From JAGDMJ01 sp963809695 (GTDB lineage: Bacteria; Bacteroidota; Ignavibacteria; UBA10030; UBA6906), in contig CAWEKI010000009.1 of NCBI GenBank assembly GCA_963809695.1, positions 1 through 64,000 of the forward strand: a DNA stretch of 64,000 nt, given 5' to 3'. The position numbers and the translations under genes were made by a program. The notes under the pieces are model-generated. The model had not been told where the DNA came from, ran no database searches, and saw only the letters and a program-made list of their open reading frames with translations. Shown here one piece after another: positions 34,128-41,849 of this stretch (positions within the stretch are counted from its first letter, which is position 1; the number at the start of each line of letters is the position of its first letter).

Positions 34128-34490
34128 TCACTTCGACTTTGATTTTTCGAAGAACTTCACCACTGCCTCCCGCTCCTCCTTGAAGATCTCATAGAGCAGC
34201 GGGAAGCCCAGAAGGTCGAACACATTATAGACCTTTGCTGACATATTGGTCAGCTTGATATCCCCCTGGTTCTTCCTGACGTCCTCGATGAACGCCATGA
34301 AAACACCCAGCCCTGCACTGCTTATATACGAGAGATCCTTGCAGTTTACTACAATGTTGAAGCGGGAATTCTTCATCAAATTCTGCAAGACCTCTTCCAG
34401 CTTCGGAGCAGTGTGCGCATCCAGGTATCCCTTGAGCTCCAGGACGTTCACCCCTTCCGTTTCCCGCTGTCCGATCTTGAAATCACTCAT
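34128..34490 (-). CDS. STAS-domain anti-sigma factor antagonist (RsbV/SpoIIAA type)
   Basis: 120 residues, one STAS domain. The phosphorylatable serine is in LSYISSAGLGVFMA. ATG 34490 is used because GGAGG stands at 34498-34502. Unphosphorylated protein should titrate the RsbW-type kinase; the two SpoIIE phosphatases that flank the pair would restore it. The C-terminal tail is Lys-rich. Confidence 0.93.
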   Translation of the reverse strand: MSDFKIGQRETEGVNVLELKGYLDAHTAPKLEEVLQNLMKNSRFNIVVNCKDLSYISSAGLGVFMAFIEDVRKNQGDIKLTNMSAKVYNVFDLLGFPLLYEIFKEEREAVVKFFEKSKSK

Positions 34491-34630
34491 TGATGGTCCT
34501 CCGATGACAGACAATTCGCTATGACGAGTGTCACTTCAATTTGCTTTTTCGCTGTGTTCGGCAGCCGAATGACATCTTGAAGTGTCGCAGATAGAACTCT
34601 TTGACAACGCTGGACACAACCACGCCGGCA

Positions 34631-36760
34631 CTAACTTCCGGCGGGCGCCCGCCATTTCAGCACGACAAGGGTAAGATCGTCGTCGGTCACCTGGCGATCC
34701 ACGAATGTCTTTACATTCTCCACGATCCCATCTTTGATCGCGGTGGCCGATTGACCGCGCAATCTCCGGGCTGCTTCCAGAAGCCGGTCGTAGCCGAATT
34801 CCTCTTCGCCCCGCCGGGCCTCGGTAATCCCATCGGTGTAAAAGATACAGAGATCCCCTTCGCGGAGGGAAAGCGAGTATTCCTCAATGGCACGGTTGAA
34901 GATCTCCCCCCTGCTCAGGCCCATCCCCATGCCGCTGGGACGGACATATTCCACCTGCTCGCCGGAGACAAGCAGCATGGGGCAGTGCCCGGCACGCGCA
35001 AGCGTCAGAACCCCTGTCCGCACGTCCAGCACGGCATAAATGAGGCTCACAAACGAATGCTTATCGACGGACCCGGCAAGTGCCTCGTTGGCCCTGATCA
35101 CAAATTCCCGGGGTGATGAATACATTCTGCTCAGTGCCTGAAAGATCCCCTTTACCTCCGACATATAGAAGGCTGCGGAGACCCCCTTGCCGGACACATC
35201 CCCCACGACAATGCCGAGCTGGTGATCATTCAATTCCACAAAATCATAGTAATCGCCCCCCACTTCAAAAGCGGGAGTAGAGACGGCGTCGATCTCGAGT
35301 GTGTCGTAACGCGGGACCGCCTGCGGGAGGAGGCGTTTTTGCATTTCCTGAGCCACAAGCATTTCCCGGAACAGTCGCTCCCGATCGAGCGACTCCTTGA
35401 TCAACCGCGAATTCTCAATTGCCACCGTGGCCTGGTCCGCAAAAGCCGCGATGACATCCACATCATCCTTCACGAAGCCGAACGTCGAAGACTTGGTCGC
35501 ATAGAGGAGACCGATGAGGCCGCTGTGGGACACTAGCGGCACCACCACCAGCGAGGCAATCGGGCTCTTTCCCTTCTTCAGATGCGCGAAGCGCCCGTCG
35601 CGCCCCATATCGTCGATCACGATGGGCTTGAGGCCGGCCATCACTTCTTCCCTGAGGTTCGGCCCATCCGGCAGGACCAACTCGTCGATCTCCTCCTGCG
35701 TGATATTCTTGCACGCCGCCACCTGCACGTGGTACCCCGCCGGACCCACGCGCGCAACGGACCATTCTCTTCCGTCCTGTGGTACCTCGTCTGACCGGTG
35801 AATGATTTCCAGCCAGCAGCTCTTCGCCTCGCAGACGTCGAGCGTCATGGTGGTCACGCTGTCGACCAGCTCGTTGAAATCGAACACCTGTGTCACGAGC
35901 TTGCTCAGGTTGTGCAGCGACGTCACTTCCGATCGTTTGCGATCGAACGCATCCGCCGTCGGGAGGTGGAACAGCGTGCTGATGAACGCCATGCCAAAAT
36001 AGATGTTTCCCAGGATCGTCGTCAACAGCACGAGCTGCTTCAACGGATACGAGTAATAGAGAAGCGATCTGCCGATCAGCGAGCTCTGCGCCAGAAGAAT
36101 GTTGACCGCCAGAAATCCGAGAAAGAGGAAAAAGGCATACACCATCCCGATGATCTTTTCGCGCTTCGTCAGGAACACGATCCAGGGAAGCCGGAACGAA
36201 TTGGCGAGCGCTGCGGCAATTGCCAGGGCGAACAGGATGCTTGTCAACACGCTCGTATCCAGGGGGCGCATCATGATGGTGGATGCGGCCGCCGCAAGGA
36301 TAAGAACCACCAGGATCAGGAAATTCCTCTGCGTCCCCTTTTTTCGGTTGTAAAGCACCAGGTCCCGGAGAAGACGGAGCGTCAGGACCGCGAAGGCGCC
36401 GAGCAGAAGGCTCACCAGGGATCCCACAAAGAGCGTCCCGTAGTCCAACGGAAGCAAGGCGAGATTCTTGGCGTCGAAGCCGTCCACCGACATCGTGGCA
36501 AGCCCCACGCTGACCAGGAGCGCGCAGAGCATGGCTATGAGGAGGAGGCCCAGCCTCTTCATCGGACTCTGTTCGCGCCGTGCCATGATATTGTTGGCGA
36601 CCAGATACAGCAGCACGAAAGCGCCGATGGTTGTGCCGTCGCGGAACAGGCTCAGGCCGCCGATCTCCAGCTCCACATTCTTCCCGATCACGTCAATCGT
36701 GAATTTGACGAGAAGCAGGAGAAAGGCGCCGCCAAGGTAAAGAACCCGACGTAGTCTCAT
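34631..36760 (-). CDS. membrane-anchored GAF-SpoIIE phosphatase
   Basis: 709 residues. The first 270 hold about eight hydrophobic segments. A GAF domain follows (about 300-455, with the sensor segment VVPLVSHSGLIGLLYAT). The PP2C/SpoIIE domain (about 485-709) has GGDYYDFVELN, GDVSGKGVSAAFYM and DDLTLVVLK. It should report an envelope or membrane signal to the STAS protein downstream. The gap of 140 bases to that gene has no terminator that I can see. It is the first gene of the switch module. Confidence 0.92.
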   Translation of the reverse strand: MRLRRVLYLGGAFLLLLVKFTIDVIGKNVELEIGGLSLFRDGTTIGAFVLLYLVANNIMARREQSPMKRLGLLLIAMLCALLVSVGLATMSVDGFDAKNLALLPLDYGTLFVGSLVSLLLGAFAVLTLRLLRDLVLYNRKKGTQRNFLILVVLILAAAASTIMMRPLDTSVLTSILFALAIAAALANSFRLPWIVFLTKREKIIGMVYAFFLFLGFLAVNILLAQSSLIGRSLLYYSYPLKQLVLLTTILGNIYFGMAFISTLFHLPTADAFDRKRSEVTSLHNLSKLVTQVFDFNELVDSVTTMTLDVCEAKSCWLEIIHRSDEVPQDGREWSVARVGPAGYHVQVAACKNITQEEIDELVLPDGPNLREEVMAGLKPIVIDDMGRDGRFAHLKKGKSPIASLVVVPLVSHSGLIGLLYATKSSTFGFVKDDVDVIAAFADQATVAIENSRLIKESLDRERLFREMLVAQEMQKRLLPQAVPRYDTLEIDAVSTPAFEVGGDYYDFVELNDHQLGIVVGDVSGKGVSAAFYMSEVKGIFQALSRMYSSPREFVIRANEALAGSVDKHSFVSLIYAVLDVRTGVLTLARAGHCPMLLVSGEQVEYVRPSGMGMGLSRGEIFNRAIEEYSLSLREGDLCIFYTDGITEARRGEEEFGYDRLLEAARRLRGQSATAIKDGIVENVKTFVDRQVTDDDLTLVVLKWRAPAGS

Positions 36761-36775
36761 GGCTTCACAGCTGCA

Positions 36776-37030
36776 TCAAGAGCCAGCTGCCTTTTGCGCA
36801 TTTTGCAGAAAACACGATGCACAATGTCCCCGCTGAGCGTCCCGCCCAGCACATAGCATGACGCAGGAGATGGCTCCTGCCTCCTGCTCAGAAGTTCCGA
36901 GCATCCCCGTGATGGACATGAAAACCAGAAACCTGAGTAGAATCAGTATATTCTGGAAGGAGTCGCGGAGCAAGATCAGCGCGATTTTCCAGGGGATCTC
37001 CCGGCTTAACCGGACGCGTTTGATATCCAT
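36776..37030 (-). CDS. doubtful small membrane-like ORF in a 344-base gap
   Basis: The interval 36761-37104 between the SpoIIE and TPR genes contains one open frame of 84 codons. Its first half has a possible membrane helix (ALILLRDSFQNILILLRFLVF) and the rest is Cys-rich and of odd composition. There is no clear ribosome binding site and I recognise no family. I see no promoter, terminator or RNA structure in the gap either. It may well be non-coding. Confidence 0.2.
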   Translation of the reverse strand: MDIKRVRLSREIPWKIALILLRDSFQNILILLRFLVFMSITGMLGTSEQEAGAISCVMLCAGRDAQRGHCASCFLQNAQKAAGS

Positions 37031-37104
37031 TGACCGCCGATGCGCAGCCGGCGCCGGTCAGCCACGTGGCAAAAGCCCCCGTGCAAGTGCAACGTCAAAT
37101 GGCG

Positions 37105-37794
37105 CTACACTTCCAACCCGGCAATGAACCGGTCAGCATCGCGTGCGAAGCTCGAGGCCGGGTAGTTCTTCTGCACTCTCTTGTACAGCTCAATCGCGGT
37201 CTCCTTCTCCCCCGCCTGCCCGTAGTTTCGCGCCGCACTGCTCATGTTCTCGGCAGCATTGCCATCCTGCGGATATTTGGTGGCCGCCTTTTCAAAATTC
37301 TCTGCTGCCTCCTTGTGTTTCCCCATGGCTTCGTAACAGCTTCCTATGCCTGCCAGGCGCGAGACGGCCAGGACATCTTCCGTCGGGCTGAAATCCTCAA
37401 ACTGTTCCAGGGCCAGGTCATACTTGCCGAGATGATAGTAAGCGTTGGCAAGGTAAAACCGGGCGTAGTTGCCCGCACGCAAGCTTCCATAGTTGTCCAC
37501 GATCGATTTGAGCCCGGTGATGTTCCGTTCCGGTACTCCGTCGATGGCCTGCTGATACTGTCCGTTGTCGTACAGGCTGAACACTTCTCCCAACTGCACC
37601 GCAGCCCTCTCGCCATTGTCCGCCCTGTTCTTCAGGAAGATGATCGAAGCGATGATCAACACTGCGACGACCGTGACGGCAATGCTGATATTCTTCTTGT
37701 TCCTCTCGTAGAAACCGGTAATCTTGACATACGAGGTAATGAGGGCGTCTTCTTTTAGTTCGCGTTTGGTGATCTTTTTCTTCGGGCTGAGCAT
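37105..37794 (-). CDS. TPR protein with N-terminal membrane anchor
   Basis: 229 residues. A basic N-terminus (residues 1-35) is followed by one transmembrane helix (about 36-54, ISIAVTVVAVLIIASIIFL). Then come tetratricopeptide repeats, for example YARFYLANAYYHLGKYDLALEQFE and AAENFEKAATKYPQDG. The plan resembles YfgM-type inner-membrane proteins with periplasmic TPRs, which help envelope chaperones (family knowledge). AGGAG is found upstream of the ATG. It lies downstream of tRNA-Arg with no terminator between. Confidence 0.85.
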   Translation of the reverse strand: MLSPKKKITKRELKEDALITSYVKITGFYERNKKNISIAVTVVAVLIIASIIFLKNRADNGERAAVQLGEVFSLYDNGQYQQAIDGVPERNITGLKSIVDNYGSLRAGNYARFYLANAYYHLGKYDLALEQFEDFSPTEDVLAVSRLAGIGSCYEAMGKHKEAAENFEKAATKYPQDGNAAENMSSAARNYGQAGEKETAIELYKRVQKNYPASSFARDADRFIAGLEV

Positions 37795-37890
37795 GAGGGA
37801 AACAACTCCTATGGGATTGACATGAAATGCCTGTGGCGACTAGCCTGGGGCCATCAGGAAGGAACAGCGAAATGGCGAAAGAGAGAATTG

Positions 37891-37964
<74 letters not shown>

Positions 37965-37979
37965 AGTCTTTATCGTGTA

Positions 37980-38008
37980 AAAATAGCAAAAAAACCATTG
38001 ATGTTCAA
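37980..38008 (-). promoter_or_regulatory. promoter for tRNA-Arg
   Basis: Minus strand: TTGAAC (38003-38008), 17-base spacer, TATTTT (37980-37985). The predicted start is about 37972, eight bases before the tRNA. It lies just past the stop of the permease gene and may also serve the TPR gene. Confidence 0.7.
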
Positions 38009-38024
38009 TAGAAAAAAGCTGGGA

Positions 38025-39746
38025 TTAGGGGTGAGTGTGGACCATTGATGTAGGTTGAACTCTAGTGCCTCCGGAGAATCCTCTGTTTACGAGGTAATTT
38101 GAAAGCGAGACGATCGCCAGGATAAGCACCAACAGGATCACGCAATAGGCCGCTGCAGCGCCAAAATTGAACGTCCGCAGTTGCGAGAGGATCTCAACAG
38201 AGATGGGACGGCTGGAATAGGTGTAAAGAAGGACAGACGAAACGAATTCCCCCAGGGCGGAAATTACCGTGAGAAGGGCGCCTGATACAATTCCGGGGAA
38301 TATCAAAGGGAGCGCAATCCGGCGGAATCGTCGCCAGGGGCCCGCGCCGAACGATTCGCCAGCCTCCAACAAAGCGTCATCCAGCTGTTCCAGGGCTGCC
38401 GTGGTCGAACGGACAACGAGCGGATAGAGCCTGATGAAGTATGCCAACGGAAGAATCCAAAAGGTTCCTACCAGGATCTGGAAACCGCTGAACGGCGTCG
38501 GCACGTTGAACGCCAGGATCAAGCTCAGCGCAATCACGGTCCCGGGGATCGCATACGGGATGGTGAGAATGACGTCCAGCACCGTGCGAGCCCGGCGGAG
38601 CACCCCCTTCGTGAGCAGATACGCAGCGGTCACCCCCACGAGTATCACCGCAACGAGCGTCACTAACCCCATGACAAGGCTGTTGCGAATCGGTTCGAGG
38701 ATGCGCGGGTCAGTGAAAAGTCGGACATAGTTCTCGACGGTGTATGCCCCGGGAAGCACCTGCACGGTCCACGACCCCTCTTGTGCAAACGAGATCAGTA
38801 CGATCGTGATCAGAGGGAGAAGAACGAGCAGGAGTATGAACACGATCACCGCGATGAACACGAACTGCACCACCCTGCTGAGCGGGAGCGTCCCCGTACG
38901 CGGCACCCCCTTGGCTCTCCCAACCCTCACCTCCCTTCCCGACAGCACCTGCAAGGCAACAAAAAACCCCATGGCCACAAACGTCAGCAGCATCGCCTGC
39001 GCGGCCGCGAGATTCATCTCTCCGTTCAGCTTGGTGGTGTAGATCAGCAGCGTGATGAATCTCTTCTCCCCGGCAAACAACAATGGGGCTGAGAACGAGG
39101 CCATGCTCGCCATGAATGTCAGAATCGACGCTCCGACGAGCGAAGGGCGAAGTTCCGGGAAAACAACCCTGCGGAAGGTGCTCCAGGGGCTGCTGCCAAG
39201 CCCCGCAGCCGCCTCCATGACCGAGGCGTCAATCTGCCGAAGGGCCGTGGACACGAAGAGATAGAAATAGACATAGAACGAATAGACATGGATCGCCACA
39301 ATCGCCCCGAAGCCATTCAGGTAAAGCGGCGGGGTTCTGCTGCCGGTCAGGATCTGGAGCACACGCGGCAGAATGCCGCTCTCCCCGAAGACAAACAGGA
39401 AGGCGATCACACCCACCAGGGGCGGCAACGCAATCGGTACAACGGCAAGACGGGACAAGAGAGCACGACTGTGAAACCGGATTTGTGTCAACCCAAAGGC
39501 GAGGAACGTGCCAACGACGGCGCTGAAAAGGACAGAGAGAACGGAGACCGCAACTGAATTCCAGACCGCCTCCATGTTCCCCCTGTTTCCTGGATCGAGC
39601 AGACTTGCATAACGCGCAAACGATATTCCTCCACCCGACAGAAGACTCTGACGTATCGTCACCACGAGCGGATATAGCACGTAACCGGTGATCACAAAGA
39701 GGAGAAAAAGGACGGGTAGTGTGGCGAATGGACGAAGCGCCTTCAT
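38025..39746 (-). CDS. fbpB: Fe(III)-type ABC transporter permease (two fused permease domains)
   Basis: 573 residues with about 12 membrane helices, made of two tandem BPD_transp_1 domains. The cytoplasmic coupling motifs are AAAGLGSSPWSTFRRVVFPEL and AGESFGAGPWRRFRRIALPL. The layout and neighbours match FbpABC iron or 2-aminoethylphosphonate-like importers. ATG 39746 (MKALRPFATLP) is chosen; the longer frame runs back into the ATPase gene. It begins one base before the stop-codon region of the ATPase gene. Confidence 0.88.
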   Translation of the reverse strand: MKALRPFATLPVLFLLFVITGYVLYPLVVTIRQSLLSGGGISFARYASLLDPGNRGNMEAVWNSVAVSVLSVLFSAVVGTFLAFGLTQIRFHSRALLSRLAVVPIALPPLVGVIAFLFVFGESGILPRVLQILTGSRTPPLYLNGFGAIVAIHVYSFYVYFYLFVSTALRQIDASVMEAAAGLGSSPWSTFRRVVFPELRPSLVGASILTFMASMASFSAPLLFAGEKRFITLLIYTTKLNGEMNLAAAQAMLLTFVAMGFFVALQVLSGREVRVGRAKGVPRTGTLPLSRVVQFVFIAVIVFILLLVLLPLITIVLISFAQEGSWTVQVLPGAYTVENYVRLFTDPRILEPIRNSLVMGLVTLVAVILVGVTAAYLLTKGVLRRARTVLDVILTIPYAIPGTVIALSLILAFNVPTPFSGFQILVGTFWILPLAYFIRLYPLVVRSTTAALEQLDDALLEAGESFGAGPWRRFRRIALPLIFPGIVSGALLTVISALGEFVSSVLLYTYSSRPISVEILSQLRTFNFGAAAAYCVILLVLILAIVSLSNYLVNRGFSGGTRVQPTSMVHTHP

Positions 39747-39747
39747 G

Positions 39748-40812
39748 TCAGGCCCCCTGATACAGTGTGCAGCGCGACCAATCGATGCGCGCGCGAGCAC
39801 GGGCGCCCGGGCCCAACACCTTTGTCTCCGGTGAACTGACCCCGGCGACATGCAGGCGCAGTCCGGAAAGACTGACGACGAAGTTCGTTGTGAACCCGAG
39901 GTACTCCCGGTCCTCGATAAGGATGAGGGCCCCCTCAGTTCCCCCTTCAGGAAAGAGGGTCACCGCCTCGGGCTTGATCGCCAGCACTGCGTTGCCCTGC
40001 ACGCGTCCCGCAAAACCGGCGGGGAGCGCCAGCGTCGTACCGTTTGTCTCAAATACGGAACCGGCCACGACCCTCCCGGCGATCAGATTCCCACCCCCGA
40101 CGAACCCTGCGACAAAGGGAGAGACCGGTGACTCGTACACCTCCACGGGAGTGCCGACCTGCTCGAACCGTCCTGCACGCATGACAGCAACGCGATCGGA
40201 CAAACTCATTGCTTCCGCCTGGTCATGAGTCACATAAACCGTCGTGATCCCGGTCTTTCGCTGGAGAGAACGGATTTCCTCGCGCGTCTGCAGGCGCAGC
40301 GTCACGTCGAGATTGCTCAGCGGCTCATCAAAGAGCAGTAAGGCCGGTTCAACCACAAGAGCCCGCGCAACTGCGACTCTCTGTTGTTCCCCCCCGGATA
40401 ACAAAGGAACTGGAGCGTCAATCTTGGTCCTCAACCGCACAGCATCAAGGATGGATTCCACTCGTTTCCGGATGTCGGCGGACCTGACTTTTTTCGTCTC
40501 AAGACCGAAGGCGACATTGCCGGACACTGTCATGTGCGGGAAGAGCGCGTAATTCTGAAACACCATTCCGATGCCCCGTCCTTGCGCCGGCGTGCCGGTG
40601 ATGTCCTTCCCATGCAGAAGGATCCGACCGGTAGACACAGACTCAAACCCTGCGATCAGCCTCAGCAGCGTCGTTTTCCCGCAGCCGCTTGGGCCGAGGA
40701 TGGAGAAAAACTCGCCGGAAGCGATATCAAGCGAGATACCGGAGACGGCATCGACGTTCCCGAATTTCTTGGAGACGTCGCGGAGAGACAGTGCGGCCAT
40801 GGCGGCAGTCAA
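39748..40812 (-). CDS. fbpC: ABC transporter ATP-binding protein (Fe(III)/polyamine type)
   Basis: 354 residues. Walker A GPSGCGKTTLL, signature LLSGGEQQRVAVARAL and Walker B LLLFDEPLSNLD are clear. A C-terminal TOBE-like domain starts near residue 270, as in the FbpC/PotA class. It drives uptake through the fused permease. The start could be ATG 40812 or ATG 40800. It overlaps the binding-protein gene by four bases. Confidence 0.9.
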   Translation of the reverse strand: MTAAMAALSLRDVSKKFGNVDAVSGISLDIASGEFFSILGPSGCGKTTLLRLIAGFESVSTGRILLHGKDITGTPAQGRGIGMVFQNYALFPHMTVSGNVAFGLETKKVRSADIRKRVESILDAVRLRTKIDAPVPLLSGGEQQRVAVARALVVEPALLLFDEPLSNLDVTLRLQTREEIRSLQRKTGITTVYVTHDQAEAMSLSDRVAVMRAGRFEQVGTPVEVYESPVSPFVAGFVGGGNLIAGRVVAGSVFETNGTTLALPAGFAGRVQGNAVLAIKPEAVTLFPEGGTEGALILIEDREYLGFTTNFVVSLSGLRLHVAGVSSPETKVLGPGARARARIDWSRCTLYQGA

Positions 40813-41849
40813 GGTGTTGTAAAGAGCCTCTTCCCCGATCCCTTCACCTGCTCATCCCACATCTTCATCCACTCCTTCTCATGCAGTGCAATGTTTTTCC
40901 ACTCCACATCCATCGGGCGAAGCGTGAGCTTGGAAATCCACCGCGGCAAGGAGGATGCCGGGATATCCCGACGAGTGGGGATACGATAGAACCCCGCCGC
41001 TTGCCGGATCATGCTTTCTTTTGAAGTCACAAATTCATAGAAGGCGCGTGCCTGCTCGGGATGCTTCGCCCCTTTGACAATGGCGATGCAATCGGTCACC
41101 AGCGGCGTGCCGCTCGCCGGGATCACGTATCCGAACGGATAGTGATTGGTCTCGATCTGCAGCTGGACATCCGGGAGATCCCAGACCGTCAGCGGCGCCT
41201 CCTGGCGGGCAACCCCCAGGTACAGCTGTGTGGGATCAGCCACGTACGTTTTCGTGTTGGCATCCAGTCTCTGCAGCCAGCGGAATCCCGCTGTGCTATC
41301 CCCCGTACGCGCGATCTCCCTCTGGATCAACGCGGAGAAGATGATTCGCATCGTGCCTGAAGCGAGAGGGTAGCGGATAATGATCTTGTCCCGCCACCGG
41401 GGCTCAAGGAGCTCGTCCCAGTCTTTCGGCGCATCCTTCGAAGCGATCATCTGGGTATTGTACATGATGACTTCGGGGGTGATGAACGTCCCATACCAGT
41501 AACCCCGAGGACTCTTGAATTCTGGCGCTTCCGCACTGTCCCAGCTGGGCACGTATCGTTCGAGCAGCCCCTCCTCCTCGGCACGGGCAAATGCCGTCAT
41601 CGGCGCACCCCACCAGACGTCAGCTTGCGGATTGTCCCGCTCCGTACGAACACGGTCATAGGCATCCTGGGAGCCCATGTCGAGCCACTGCACATCGGTT
41701 TCCGGATGCGCCGCCTCGAACTGCCGCTCAAATTCTTCGAGCATCTCCTTTCCATGGGGGGAATACACGACAATGGGGGTCTTTCCGCCGTCCGACGAAC
41801 AGCCGGCAAGCGCAAGCAACCCCACGCATATGATGCCGCCCCTTACCAT
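40809..41849 (-). CDS. fbpA: Fe(III)-type ABC transporter substrate-binding lipoprotein
   Basis: 346 residues. The lipobox LLALAGC lipidates Cys16. The mature part is a class II periplasmic binding protein (IVVYSPHGKEMLEEFERQF, WGAPMTAFARAEEEGLLERY). It is of the iron/AfuA type by fold, but tyrosine ligands cannot be assigned with certainty, so another anion or organic ligand is possible. It starts one base before the PIG-L stop region, inside a packed operon. Confidence 0.87.
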   Translation of the reverse strand: MVRGGIICVGLLALAGCSSDGGKTPIVVYSPHGKEMLEEFERQFEAAHPETDVQWLDMGSQDAYDRVRTERDNPQADVWWGAPMTAFARAEEEGLLERYVPSWDSAEAPEFKSPRGYWYGTFITPEVIMYNTQMIASKDAPKDWDELLEPRWRDKIIIRYPLASGTMRIIFSALIQREIARTGDSTAGFRWLQRLDANTKTYVADPTQLYLGVARQEAPLTVWDLPDVQLQIETNHYPFGYVIPASGTPLVTDCIAIVKGAKHPEQARAFYEFVTSKESMIRQAAGFYRIPTRRDIPASSLPRWISKLTLRPMDVEWKNIALHEKEWMKMWDEQVKGSGKRLFTTP

